Positions 48,601-63,600 of a DNA stretch of 64,000 nucleotides are shown piece by piece. Positions within the stretch are counted from its first letter, which is position 1. Every line of letters begins with the position of its first letter. A program made the translations under genes and the position numbers. The stretch is from Hyphochytrium catenoides (Eukaryota > Sar > Hyphochytriomycetes > Hyphochytriales > Hyphochytriaceae). The notes beneath the pieces are model-generated. The model was not told the DNA's origin, made no database searches, and saw nothing but the letters and a program-made list of their open reading frames with translations. The DNA lies in contig FLMG01000368.1 of assembly GCA_900088475.1 (NCBI GenBank), forward strand, positions 87,655-151,654. Direction: 5' to 3'.

Positions 48601-51600
48601 TACAGAGATCATGTACACTGATTTTGTGTTCTACCTACCTGTGATATAAGCACTTATGGTTTGATGAGGCCGAATAGTCTACTGAGACCCCATTCCAAGG
48701 TGACAACACGGAGTTCAGCGTAAGAGTGCAAGAGTAGAACGCTGTGAGTGAAGTCAATCTAATTGTCCTCGGCAGCAGACCAGGAGTGAGGCCAATATCT
48801 GATGAAATTGTCACCCTGTTGCCTAGCAAACAAATCTCCATCAGTTGTCATTTTGTGGGACGTTGAAGGTAAGCACAGAGCACCTGTCATGAGACGAGCG
48901 CACCCGGAACAAGCAGTTGTAGCTGCAAATCCATCTTTTGAATGTTCTATCACGTAGCCTATTATAGGAGATCCTTGTGCCACTCCTGGTGACCAGCGGA
49001 CTGAGAGTTTCGTTCGGTCGTTCCATACAGCGTACACCTACATTGTGAGAAAAGCAGTTATATAGTCATCTCTTTAGGGTTCTAGTTTGAGCTATTCCCT
49101 GGCCCTTACTTTGGCATCTGCTGGAGGCTTTGGAGGAGCCGCCGGGAAATAAGGATTAGCAGGAAAGCTCTGGAAAGGTCCAGTGCCGACGGCGTTTGTT
49201 GCAGCAATTCTTAGATGGTAACCTTTCCCCGAGGCCAGACGGCCACCATCCTGGACAACCCGTTGGCGTACCTAAAATTGTACCAAGCATGACGGTTAGT
49301 ACTCAACTATAGTAGAGCACTCCTGCAGTAGAGAGTTGATAAAACCTGTCCTGCGATGGCAGTGCATGTTCCAGAGCCGTCAAAAGATGAGACTACGATA
49401 TCCTCCATATCTCCTGCCATACTCGTTCCTGAGAATGTGACGAAGTATGTTGCATTGTAGGTCCCAATATTGTTTATCCGGACGGCTATTTCCAGATTAT
49501 TCGCAGATACAGATGATAAAGCCTCCAGAGAAGCTTTTAAAGCTCCTGTGGTCGTCGCGCCAGATATGCAGCTTGTTGTAGGTTTCTGTACCAGGGAATA
49601 GCTTGCTCCAGCGAAGATCCCGCACTATAACATGCGGTTAGAAAGGTTAGGAGAGGGACAGGACCCAAAATCAGATCTGCTATGGACATACCTGGTGATC
49701 ACCTTTGACAGGCACTGAAGATGAAAGTAAGTCACCGCTGGGAGTACCGGATATCTGGACTGAGCAAATAACAGTGGACGTGGGGTCCATAATTCCGAAA
49801 ATCGCTCCAATCCCAACGTCGGGCACCGAAGATAGCGGTACATTTAGCTTCAGAAGTCCACTGCCAGTGATCTCCGTAACACACAATGAGCAGGTGGGAA
49901 TGGAGAGTTCAAATTTGCCGAAAGAAAGTTTGAAGCTTCCGGCAGGGGCAGTAGCACTAGTAGATGTTATGATGAGCGCCTGGACTTCTGTTCCAAGCGA
50001 GACTTGACAAGCAGTAGGATTACACAAGACAGATCCCCCGGCACTGTCAACCATATCAAAAGCAGCCGTTCCTTGAGGTTCACCATACGCGCTACAATAA
50101 TCGACCGATTAAGAGTCAGAAACATCCGCCATGGACAATAGCTTCGGTCCGCATCAACGGCTACTCACCTATTGAAGGTGGGCAAGGGATCCCACTGGAT
50201 CACATAGGAACTAATAGTAGAGCCAGCTGCGCCAGCCATGAAGCCTTCGGCATTGAAGGTTGGCCCTCTGAAAGTCAAATCCAGCTGATCCGGTATCCCT
50301 TTCTTACTCTCGGTGGCAATGAGGTCCGTAGGAATATGGGGAGTCCGTGGTCCTGGGGAAAGGGATCTCGGGTCTGATACGGCGGCGGGGCCATACCCGT
50401 AGTTTGTCCCTACGGTAGGGTTCCCGTTGAAGGCACGGACTCGGACAAAAATAGGGACATCTGCCGTCAGGCCATCGATAACATAGCTAGTGGTGGATGC
50501 GTCGACCATCGCACTACCGGTGGACGCCACTGTCCAGGGGTTACCGGTGAGCAAGATCGTTGAGGCCCTGAAAGGTAGGGTATTCAAAGATATCGTTGAT
50601 ATGTTGCCCGTATAGCTAGTCGTATTAGTCCAATCTCACCTTTCAAACTGGTAGTGCGAATCCCATTCGACTACGTACTTGAGGACGGGAACCGAACTGG
50701 CATTTGGCTCCCTCCATCTTACTCCTAGGCTTCTGTCATCTATCACCGAGATCTGGACCTGGGGGCCACAATTTATCATAGTCAGACTTATAGCAGATTA
50801 AGACTAAGATCAGCGCTCTGTGGCTGTCCATACCTGCTGAGGTCTCGTGGGCGGTACCCCGAACACCTTCAGTTTGGTGGTAGAGTAAAAATCACCCTCC
50901 CAAACTTTGGTAATACTGATTAGGCCATCAATGTTATTTGTCGCGCTCGCTATGCTCAAACTAACATCCTTTCCCTCTACTCCTTCTGGTGTGGGGTAGG
51001 CAAAGGTGATATGATAGCGGATGTCTATGGGCACCGGTGGCTGTCGAAGAGAAACGCTGTTATCCGTCTCGGCACACAAACGGCAGAATACAAGGGAAGG
51101 CGGATGCCAAGTCAACTCTTACCAGAGTTCCTGGGTCCTCGAAACCCTTGGACTGATCGATTCTAGTTACCCAGAGAGGACCCACGCCAGCAATTTTCTG
51201 AAGCGCGTCTGCTAGAGTCTTCGCTCTTGCATTCATCTTGATGGGGCTTGTGTCACCCAAAACAATCCCTTCAAATCAGGAGGGATACAGGATCAGTTCT
51301 TTCTGGCCTGAGAAGATTGAGTCACTGACACTAGACAAGACTTACCCTTCCAGGTTGCCCTCAGGACAAAATTCTCATCCTCATTGAATATTGTTGGCAA
51401 GGAGACGGTCGGTCCAGGGTGGACCAAGGAGACTATCACTACGGCCAACCTGCTGGACATTGACTTTGCGACAGCAGGCTCACTAAATCCTACGGAGTTG
51501 TAGGCCAAGACTCGTATGTAGTATACTTCAGATGGCGCCAGTCCGGTGATAGTGGATGAATAGAGCCTTTTCCCTTTTATGGCCTGATTACAAATTTTTA

Positions 51601-54600
51601 CTCAGCCTCTCTGGAGGTGCTAGGAGATAGTACAAAGCTAAACCTGCTTACCTGAATTGATAGCTTTCCCGAGGCTGCAGACACGCCGCTGAAGCTAGGG
51701 CTATTATCCCATTGTAGCGAGTACAAAGTTATTGTCTCTCCTCCATCAAAAAGGGGGACCTCCCATGTCACTAGGGCTGAAGACGCTGTACGTGTGTAAG
51801 CCATCACAGAGCGGGGTGCACTCGGCGGAACGTTCCTCATGGCTATTGCTAATGGCGCAATGACAGGGGTCCCACGTCCAAGATTGTTCCATGGCGTCAC
51901 CCTCACAAAATAGGGACCCTTATGCGGAAGAAGCCCGTTGACCTCAAAATCTGTGGGTACGACTCCGGCCTGTACTTTTCTCGTCTTTACACAAACATTC
52001 GTTCCAGTCAGGGTTCCTCCGCATGAAACCGTCGTTGCTGCAATGCTCAGGCTGGGATCTGTCTTGACAAGGAGCTGAGGAAGGTTGGCTTCGCTACTAA
52101 TGAAGGTAACCCTCCATGCCCGACTAACGCGTTGAAGTGGTACACTGCTCATAGCGTTAACATCATGTGAACGCCTCACGACGAGGCTTCTAATCCCGGG
52201 TAGACCTGCAATTAATGGGATTGGCACACTTACTGAAAACCGTCAGGAAGCAAAGAAAGTGTCTACACTACAGGTACTACCTTCAAGAGCGAGCGTGATT
52301 TCATGGGTTGATGATGTGACCTTGATAGGCTGGGATAGACGTCCATTAAGAGAGACATAGAACTCTCCACCATCGTCAAATTCTTCCGCGCTGAGCTCCA
52401 GCTCCTGTATCTCAGGCCTGTTTTCCAAATGATAAGGATAGTGTATGGAGGTGCTGAAAGGAACGGGTTCAAACCTTCGTTCCACCATTGCAGAACCAAG
52501 AGAAAGCTCATGGATTCCATGCGAGCCGCCGGTGAAAGCAGGTGGCGTTCCCCTGACGATCCTTCTGGTAGTCAAGTTGAAGTCGCCAACGATACTATAA
52601 GGCCCTGGTTGGAGTAGACGCTGTTCTCCAACATTCTCGACAAACTCTATTCTCCATCGTCGAACGCCTATTACCTGGGGAATCCCTTTTTCCTCCTCCA
52701 CGTTAACCACTACCCGACCTATGCCACTCAGCTTCTTGACAGCTTGGATCATTGTCTTGGGGTCTGCATTCCAGGCTATCGGTGAGGTCGTTTCTTGACC
52801 ACAGCTTAGCTCAAAGGAGCCACCAATCGCACCCTTATAGGTGAGCAAGACCTGAATGGCAAAGATAGAAAATGAGTCTCGGCTCAGTTATTGCCCTTTA
52901 AAAAATTCGCGCTACTACCTACCTCTTGAACTTCATTCTGGCCGGGCACATTATCCCACTCAACCAAATAGCCTCTGATCCCTCCCTCCAGTGTGCCTGC
53001 ACTTGTGATGGGTGGAGACCACGTCACCCGAAGAGTTGTGTTGGAGGTTGGAACCCCTGTGAGGGCTTCCACGGATCCTGGCCTGTTCAAGGTAGCCATT
53101 GCTGGTGGCTGAGCATACCGAGCTCGACCCCATTGAGATCCGACACCGTTCCACGCGCTTACTTTCACAGTATACTCGACGCCCTTCTTCAGCCCATCAA
53201 TGATGTAAGTGTAATTGGAGCCTGGCAGACAGCAAAGTGGGTTAGGCCCTTGATGAGATGGGGGAAAGTATGTCACAGTTCAGTACTCACCCTTGGCATT
53301 GGCCATGATCACACTACTTCCATACGATGAGGTTTTGTATCTTGGGAGACCCCCCACCCTCTTGACTGCGACTACAGCTTGAATTGGGTCTGGACTGTAA
53401 ACATTTGAAGAATCTATCAAGAGTAGCGGAACAGTTCCAGGTAGTGATACGAAGACCACATGCCAGGTAAAGCCCTGAGCTGACTGTGTTCGCCAAACAC
53501 GGATTTTGTCTCCGACGTTGCCCAATCGCAACAGCTCCCCTTCCATGACTGCTGCAGAGACATTGAACTGTATCGCATTAGTCGACCTACCGTCAAACGA
53601 TAGACGGAAACTTCCACTGAGCAGTGACGCCGAGGTGGACGTCACCGATACAATCTGCTCCTCAAAGCCAACGAAGCTATCCACCAGTATAGCTGCAGAA
53701 AGGGTTGTGCCATCGGGTGCGACGTTGCAGGAGGCCGCCGTCAATGAGTGTTTAAAATCCTTTGCCAAGTTCTCCAAGGAGCAGGAAACAAGGAAAGGTT
53801 CCACTGATCCAGCATGAGGCTCATAGAGTCCCAAACCGCTCACAAAAGTCACATCCCAAGAGAAACCATACGCGAAGGATCGACGGCTGACTTCTAGGGC
53901 TCCCACCGAGGGGAGCTCCTCCAATGCGGCTTTAACATCGCTCGCAGTGCTTGACACAGGTAGCGGCACTGTCGTAAAGCCCTGATATGCAATGCGGAAG
54001 TGGCCAGTGAAGTCATAAGAAGCAGGCGCGGAGATAGTAATGGTCTGTACGGGATAGGACGCGAAATGAACGTCGGAGGGTCCGAGGCTTGGGTTAGCTA
54101 TGCACGCATAAGAGCCAGCAGCATCCCATTCAACTCTATACTGTGTAACTGTAAACGGTCCAAGGCAGTAGCGGTTAGATGGTTAGTGCTAAGACTATGG
54201 AGGGTGATCAAGATAAAAAAAAATACACTGACCTGCGGCACCACCATTATCCAATGATTGTCCAAAGGTTACCCTAAGTGAGGTGGCACTCCATGGCTCC
54301 AGATAGACGGAAGATGGTGGATCAGGTTGCCTCTTTGGTGTCTCAGATAGTTGATATGGTACGGCAGGGTTGGCGGAGAAACCGTGTGAGTTGTACGAGT
54401 AAACGCGGACGTAGTACGGGACCCCTGTCGACAAACTTCCGATGACAAGCTCACAGGGAGATAGTTGACATTCCCGTTCAGGGGCTCGCACCAGGTAGTC
54501 CTGGTATCCCACCGCTGCTCCGTCTGTGCTATCAAACGTTTGGTTTAGATCCCATTCTACCCGATAAGCTGTCACAGGGTCACCGCCATCACTCATAGGA

Positions 54601-57600
54601 TAGCTCCAAACCACCTTCAATCCACTGTCACCATGGACATCGAGCTCCACTTGCACTGGCTCCGACGGCTTCTGCTTTGGTGGAGCCAAAAACGTGGGGA
54701 CAGAGACTTGAGGAGCACCGTATCCTTTAACATTAGCGGCGCTCACTCTTACAGAATAAGGCACCCCTGGCAAAAGGCCGGAGAGTACATAGGAGAACGA
54801 CTGCTGGTCATAGGGACTGTCAATTTCAAATGTCTGGAGGTTGTCCGGAAGAATCCCAGATGCAAGAACGTCCACTGATGAGGTATATCTGATGTCCCAC
54901 AGTGGGTGTGCAATCTCAAGAGTCCCGGGGGGGATGTCAGAGACAAAGGTAACAACAAAAGAAACTGTCTGTCCGATTAGGTTCTTGACCACCTGAACAT
55001 CTCTGAAAGGTACCGAAGAAACATCCGGTAAAAGAAATACGGAGCAGTTAGCTAAGAAACGGCTTTAGATAACTTTCCTGCCTACCTCAAAGTGGGTAGT
55101 CCCCTCAGAGCTGCAGCAAAGTCCGACTCGGAGGCCTCGACTGCTATAAAGTCAGTGATTTCGTCTGCGAGTCGAACCCTAAAGTAGCCCGTTATAGGAC
55201 AAGCAGCACATGCGACGATACTCAGCCGCTGAACTTCAGGAGTTCCAGCGGAGGTAAAGCACTCAAGCAAGTATTTTGAAATAGTACCTCCGTGGGAATC
55301 CACCGGCGCCTGCGTAGAAGTCGCCATCAGACGGTCAGAAATTCAAGAGGGAACCAGAACACGCACCTGCCAAGACACCACAAGCGACCGTGATGGATCG
55401 TCCATAGAAGCCACATCTTCCGGGCCTGATGTTCGCAGGACGACGCCCCCAACGTCGATTGCATCTGGCGCAGCTATCGGAGCAGAGCCAAAAGGTGTGG
55501 CGACGGTGAAGTTGCTCAACCCCATTATATTTTTTGCAGCTACACGTACGTAAAGTTGCACCCCCGCTATTAGTGAAGCGATTTTATAGTTGTAGAGCGC
55601 CTCGGCGAACGCGAACTGGGCACGTTCGCGCTCCACTTGCTTCAGATGTAATGATTCAAAAGAAGGCGAGATATCCCATTGAACAACATAGGATGTCACT
55701 GCAGCTCCATTATCGCTGTCAGGGCTCTTCCAGTAGACTTTTAGGCTTGAGTCACTATCTCCCACAGACCTTACGAAAGTCTCCAGCGGAGCCGTTGGCG
55801 ATGCCATTGGTTTCAATGACCGAGATTGAGACGGGAATCCTAAGCCAGCTGAATTTTCAGCAGTCACTCTGACGGAGTAGCCTTGACCCTGTCCCCGCTC
55901 CAATGGTGGGATAGTGTCCGTCGGACGTGAATTTAGTCCATCAATGATGAATTCATAAGGTCCAAGATCCTTTGGGACGAACAAGACTGAATGTGCCGTA
56001 CTTGTTGCTCCAGCAACCGAATCACTGGACGTGCAAGGTAAGTAAACCCTGCTGATGGTGATGGCTCCTGCACAAAGAGCGATTTCTGGGACCACACTGC
56101 CACTGCTGCTAAGAGCAGCCCCATCAACTGCTAAAGATACCTGTCCAAAGTAAGAAGTGAAAGTGATACTATAATCATAGCTCTCAGTCGCGGAGAGGCT
56201 GTTGTCCACATACGATATGCGGACAGGTCCCACACCTGGTAAAGCTTCTACTGCTTTTTGAAGTTCCTGAGGGGCAACATTGAAGGAGAGAGGCCCTGTG
56301 GTAACTGCACCACCCAATGCTAGGGTGAAGAAACCCTGATTGACCGTGCGATGGATTCGAAGAAGCTGTACGTCCTCGATATGATCTCCAGTCTCCCACC
56401 ATTCAACTCGATAAGTAAGGCTGTCATCACCCCCATCATACAGGGGCTTTTCCCATTCCACCATAAGCGAGGATGATCCAGCTATCCGCAGAGCTGTAAG
56501 TATGGGCGGTCCCGGGAGGACGGGCATAGCTATGACCGAAAACGGTGAGCCTTGAATGGGTTCACGACCATGAAACAATCTTCGACTTGGTATAATCTCC
56601 TTTGGTTGAGATAAGCTAGACCAAGATAGGCGGATCTGCGCCGAACCAACGTTCTTTTTGAACTTGATGCTGATGGCGTAGAGGCGATCAGCAACTAGTG
56701 CTGCTGGAGTTGAATAGCTCAATTCTTGAGGAAAAGGGGCATTTACGGTCTGAAAGATCAAGAACGTCTATCAGAATATTAAATCAGTAGAAGCACTTAT
56801 TTTCAGGTAAACTCACCTCATTTGACAAATCGTTTAGCACCACTTCCCCATCGAAGCTCAATTGCACTCCATCATTGTATATCAAATAAAAGGTATAGAC
56901 TTCCTCGTATGCAGGTTGAACAAAGCCCTGCCAATGGGCACTAATGTAGTCTTTTCCAGTTTCGGTAATGAGGCCTTCCCAGAAAAAGTCCACAGCCCCA
57001 TCTACGCGCTGTAAAGCGGGTTGCCCATACAGCCATCGATTGTTATAGTACTCTGCTTCTAGGCCAAACGGAAAGGTCCTGAAGACCTCCAGCCTGTACT
57101 CCCCATGTTCAGGCAAGATGTATTCACCACGGTATTGCGGTCCTGCGAAGTGCCTCACATCTACGGCAACCTCTTGAGGACCATGCAACCTGCCAACAAA
57201 TTGATCACCCATGGTTCCAGATTTGCTGCTGACTGCTAAGGCACCATCATAACCACTAGAGGTCGGGCAATAACTGCTTGTGTAGATGGTTGCACCGTCA
57301 CCTAGCAGCCTATACGCTTCACTTGTGAGCAGGGATATTGGAGAATGCTGCTCATCGGCTACCGAAAGCAACGTTATTATAAAGTCCACGCCGTTTAGCG
57401 CATTAGCTTCGCGTTCCACCTTCACGCTGTGAAAGGCAGGATTTTCTAGCAGTGCCCTTTCGATTACCTCTGTTGAACTTGTTGGCTGCAGATCTGAAGT
57501 CCTGAAATCATGATAGGCCAAAGTAAAATACCCACCCAGGCTTCCAGAGCTGAGAGCGGTCAATCGCACTCTCTGCCTCTTGTTGACATCACAGGCACTA

Positions 57601-60600
57601 ATATGAGCTTCTGTACCCCCCAGAGAACTACTGGTCAGCTGGCTGCTGTCCACTTTTATCGGCGGTACGTCACCGAGTGCCGGTTCAAATGAGATAACGT
57701 ACTGATAGCCTACGTTTGTTCCTCTATATAGATTAACGTGTTGTGTTGGGCCCTCGTAGACCGCAGATAGAGTTATTTGTGCCGGTGTTACGGACTTAAC
57801 TCCAAAGATGGGACCGGTTTCGGATCCAAGTCGTATCCATGACCCAGATGTAAAGGCAGCAGCCACTGCTGAGTTGTCAAGGAAGAGTATGTCAGAGGTC
57901 TCTGTGGCTAGCGCTCCTCCAGCGGCAACAAGAGTTCTGCATGAGGTGGACTGAACGGTGACTGCCCCAAAGACGCCGGCCCTTCTGAGCTCGTTCTGAA
58001 GCGTCTCCGGGTCGATAGCGGCCCTAACAGGTAGAGAGTAATTTCCCAGGCCTATAGTCCACTTTCCCTGTAGTGCACCTCCATCAACTGCTCTTACTTC
58101 AATAACTTGGGTGTCCGGAACGGCTCCCACTGTTATACCTCCAGTACCATCTACAAGATTTCCCTGTTTGTCTCGTGCCTCCACCAGGAACTCGGTGATG
58201 CTGTCAACCTTACTTTCATGCAAGCCTAAAGGACAATACAGAGGCGAAGTATGTTTAGAGTACTCTATTCATAGTGAAATGTAGGTGAAGGCAGGAGGAG
58301 AATGTGCCTACCGTAGAGTCCGACTTGGTTTTCAGATCCGGGCCAGGATGCTGTCGGTGAGTCTATGGCAGTACATGCTCCCGGGTCCGTTTCTCCATGA
58401 GCGATGTGTGGCTCGAATGGGCTTCGTCCCGTAACGATCTCTACAATCGAGGCAGAGATTGCCGGCGTAGGCGTTCCTAGTACAATTTCCAGCAGTGGCA
58501 AGTCCCCAAGAAGGTAGGGAGAGTTGACTACTTGACCTTCAATATATCTAGCGGAGAGCCAATGCGCGCTTTGTGGATAGCCAACTAGTGTAGGCAGGAA
58601 TGTGACAGTCCAGGCCCATTTATCGACAGCGATGACTTCCTTAGTTACTTTGGCATATTGGAGAGTAGAGATGGCTACTAATCTCTCCTGTAGCTCAGCT
58701 GCTGAAGCTTGATAAGGTACCTCTTCCGAAAGTTGGTCCCTAAAACGCAGCCTGAAAGTATCGGACGATCGCGCTCCTAGGTCAGTAAGGACAATCCTCT
58801 GTTGCTCATGCACTATGATCTCAGGATTCTGGCCCGATGTAGAGGTCTTGATATGCTCCATCTCGCCCTCTTGCACTGGGACCACAGAGATGGTAGCACC
58901 TGGTCCTATGAGCTTGTTACGCACACGGAGAGTTGGAGCGTTGCCGACGTACTTGATAAAGTGCAATAAGTGATGAATCCTATTGGTCTTCCTATTTGTC
59001 GTTACCTTCACCAAACCAAGGGTTGAGAAGCGAGCCAAGGCCTTTTCAAGCTGATCAGATTGCGCATTCCAGACTAACGACTCGGTCCACTGATTATTGT
59101 GTCCAAGCTGGTAGGTTCCGCCTGCCTCTTCCACATTGGAAAAGGAGAGTATCACTTCTTGAATGTCAGGTTTGGTTGCCATCATAACAGCCAATGTGTG
59201 GGGCCCAGAATGAAGTGGAACGTAAGATACCTCGTATACACCCCCCGACACCTCCTGTACTTTGCCCACAATAACTTCATCTTTGAAGGACTGGAAACGA
59301 GACGGAATAAGATTTACACGAAATCTAGCGTTGTGGCCAGCTTCTATGTCATTCCCATGTGTATCCTTTATCTGAATCCAGAACTTTGACTCAACGCCGG
59401 ATATTCCTACGAAACACATACCAACTTGGTAAGCACCTCTCAAGAGCCAACAAAGTCGGCAAGGTCCTACCTGAATACAAGCCGTCACCATAGGCTGTTG
59501 TTCTTTTAGCGTCAGGGGGCCCTGGAAGAACCACCAGAGTCCTGGGAAAGCCAGAGATTGGGCGAGCCATGTTCCCTTTCTGAATAGTACGCACAGTAAT
59601 CGAAGTATCTCCTTTGATCAGCACTTGAGGTAGAACTGTCCCTAGTGCCTTCACCCGCGGAGACGTCTCTTCTTGCAGAAATGTCACAGTCCAAATGCAG
59701 CCTTTTGAAGGATCATCGCCTACACAAGATACTGTCGTGCTGTACCCCTGAATAGACTCGAATACTATCGTTGACAATGCAGCTTGAAGGTCAGCGGCAT
59801 TGCTATCAAAGCTCATGCTAATTGTCGACCTCTTCGTCACCCATTGGTTCTTCTCAAATGCCGTTAGTGAGAGATACACGTCATGGAAATTCAAAGGCAT
59901 CGTGCCAGTCGATCGGACTATCATGATCGTGGGCACAGCGGGGACCGAGACATCAAGTCTATACCTTCCCTTCACCTTCGGTACATAGCTCACTAGATGC
60001 GTCCCCGTAAACTGCGATGCACGGTATACTGGCACTCCCTTCTTATCCGGAAGTAGCAGCCTTTCTACAATTGGCACTTGCGACCCATTAAGAGTGCCAC
60101 TATAGGGGTTGACTGTAAAAAGTAGCCCTTCTACAATTAAGGTGTCTCCTCTTCGTATGTGAGAAGAGAAATCTGTCGCGGTCAGGAGCGTCGTACTACC
60201 CGTCCGAACTGTAGCGAGTCCAAGGTAGTCCCACCCGTTTTGAACTACCGTGGAGACAGCGAAACTCCCAACCCCAAAATCGCATGGTGATAAGGAAGTC
60301 ACCAGCATTTCCATCCTATTGGTGACAGAGCTCCAGGGACTAGTCGACTCCGCTCTAAAGATGCAGTCTTCATAAGCATCCCCCCCATGGGCGCCAATAA
60401 CCGCGAGAGTGGTCCCATTTGTCACCTGGTCGTTCAGGTCAGCGGACAGCTTGAGAACGCCACCAGCAGAAAGCTCCACTGCGCAACTGGGACATAAGAG
60501 AGAAGGCGCAAAGGCAATGGGAGTGGGCACCGGTGGAGCATTGTCTCCCACCCTGCCAGACCCTGCCCAGCCGTCAACGCCTACATGACATAGAGAGCAA

Positions 60601-63600
60601 GTATCAGTGACCTCAGACGAAAGCGGTCCTGCATAAGACAAATCTGGGTTGCTTACCAGTGAAACGCACAATGTATTTTCCGCGTCCATTATTTAGAAGA
60701 GTATTATTTTCTGAATCCTTCGCTGTGATGGTGAATGTCTGGAGTTCCAAGGCTTGTACTTCAGGAGCAAGTCCAATACCGTTGGCAACGGTTAAGTTAG
60801 GACTAATCTCTCCGGGCAGGATATCCACAGAGAAAGGCGTCTTGGAGATGGGCCTCGAATATAGCAGGTTATCGGAAGGTATAACCTCACGTCTATTTTG
60901 TAGAGTACTGCTCCAAAGCAAACGAATTTTGGCCGGTTCGTCTGTAACTCGATATTCCAAAACTATTGGCACAATGCTAGCTGAGAGGGTCATTGTGCCG
61001 TTGTGCAAGGTTGAGACTAGCCTCGAGTCATGGAATTGGTCGATAACCACCTGACCGTTAATGTACAAGCGAACGCCTGACAGAGTTTCCACATAGAAGG
61101 TATATGAATCATTTCTCTCTACGAAGAGGTGACCTATCCACCGTATTGAATAGTCCTTGGCTGGAAAGCCATCTTTAGGTGACCACTCATCCCAATTATA
61201 GTCAATGATGGGGCTAAGCCACGTGGCCTCGCATGGAGCGGCAACTTCTGAAAGCACCTCTTCGTCTAAGGGACAGAAAGGAGGACGCCCAGGGATAGGA
61301 TTGGTGAGGTCATCGTTCATGAAGAACGTCGCGGTTAGTCCTCCCGCCTGCCGAAGCGCAACGTGGAGATTGTAATTGCCTGCAGACTTAGGCAAAAAGG
61401 ATGCTTCGTAAACGCCTTTTCGATCTCCAAAAGAGGGTTCAACTGTACCAAAGAGAGTGACTCCGGACGTGTCACCTAGTTGGGACCGTCCAGTTCCTAT
61501 TAGCGTCACATTAAAAGAAGCTTCAGATCCGAGGTTGATATTGGTTGGGTTGCCGTAACGATCTGCAGCATATATTTTGAAGCGCTCAGCAACCCCTACC
61601 ATTGCATGACTGCTGGCGGTATGAGACGTCCGTGGTCCATGCGCCTGTCCCCCAATAACCCGAACTGGAACTTGGAGATCAGACCCAATAACCTCACCTC
61701 TAATCAGAATTTGAGCTTGATATTCCGCTTGACTGATGGGGGTGTATTGAGCTTCATAGAGGCCATTGCCCAAATGGGATATCCGATCCAGGCCCTTTAC
61801 TTCGTATCGAACGTCCACACTTGAGATACCATTAGAGAAGTCTGAAGCTTCTAGAAGTGGAAGGCTCCTCACTGTTGAGCCCGTATGATTGACTAGAAAG
61901 CTGGTGGAAGAAGGAGAGCAGAGACTGCCAGAAGGTCCCGTCACACTGACGGGTAATCCTAGTATATCCCTGAGTATAGTCTGTAGGGATTCTGTTGAAA
62001 CGTCGCCGGATACTCTACTTGATCTTTCTCCAGTCCTGAGGGTGAATCTTCCCTTCGCTAAACCAGTACACGAGACTCGTTGTTCTTCCCGCATACCTAG
62101 TCTCACCAAAGATTGCGAGCTTGATTTTCCCTTTTGTAGTTCGGTGACTATAACGCGGTTTCTGCTGGACACGCCCACACTAAGTAAGGGTTGGTCCTTC
62201 AGCTCCTCGAACGTTAGTAACAACATATCTGGCAAAGACGGTACACAAATGGTGTTCTGGCCACCCGGTGACACTAAAGATACAGGGAATCCCATAGCAC
62301 CGGTCAGGAGGGCCTCGGCTTCAGAGAGGGTCGACGTTGGCTTAAGCGTTATGTCGGCAGATGTCCCTAAGGAGATTGGGATCGTTGAGGACGCATCGCA
62401 AGGATTTGTAAGACATCTACAGTTCAGTCCCTGAACCTCATACTCTCCGACATGGTAGCTAGTTCCTGACAATGCGATTGTGAGGTCAGAGAGAGCCCCA
62501 AGCTCTACCTTGTTGCCATGAGTACCCTTTACTATTTCAAAAACCATCATTTGTGGGGCTCGTTGGCTGGCTTCGGATGACTGCAGCCCGCTCACATCAA
62601 CCGCCAAGAGTTCAAGATCACCACCCATGGTGGGGTGGTCGAAAAGAATTGAGAAAATGTAGGTCATCACGGGAAAGTCGTACTGGCCGTGTGTGCTATT
62701 GTCTAATCCGATGACGTCTCTGGTCACTTCTACGGAAGGGATACTTGGTAGTTGGCTCATATAATTGCTGACTTCGATGGCGTCGCTATCAAATGGGATT
62801 GGCGAAGTCCAGAAGCCATTATAGCCAATGAGAAATGTACCCCAGAATGGAGCTATACCTTTTACAGTAGACTCTGCATGATGCGCAAAGGTCAGGCTGG
62901 ATAGAGGGCTAGTACTGCTGAAGCTTAACTCTGGCAACGGCCCTGTATGAGCATTGAAGGTAACGAAAATCGAGGGGGGCGTGGGAGAGGAGCTGCATAT
63001 ACTAGCAGCTCCCGGCGGGTCAGAGCTTACGCTGACGTCGCCAACACTCTCACTGGCGGATAATGCAGCCTCAAATTCAGCAAGAGTCGCCTGACTACTT
63101 ATGGGAGATAATGTTGATGAGCCTCTGAAGAGAACGTTGAACTGTTCGGTTCCTAGAGAAGTGGAGTCGAGACATGTGAACACCTGTACTTCTTTCCGAA
63201 ATGAGGTTTGGCCCCTAACCTCTTCGCTGATCACCACCTGTTTGGTATCACGGACAGAATCCTTAGGCCATGGGAGAGGTTACTATCTACGAACATGAAG
63301 GTGAGTCTTACCCCTCCGGTTCCTGCCATGAGAGGCAAGTCTCCTTCCTCAACTATGAAGCTTACTAAGTAACTCTTGCCGGCGGCGAGAACGGTAGTTC
63401 CATCAACTGAGCTGACGGTAACTCCACTTGGAGAAATGGTAGGAAGACCGGTCAAGGCCGCCACCAGGCTAGTTAAGGGGTCATTTACAGGGATCGCAGC
63501 TGTCTGGAAGCCTCGAAACGAAAGGGTAAAAGCAGAGGTGAGCGACGGAGGAATGAAGACCCTCTGGACTTCTGGAATAGTTGGAACTATTCGGGCTTGG

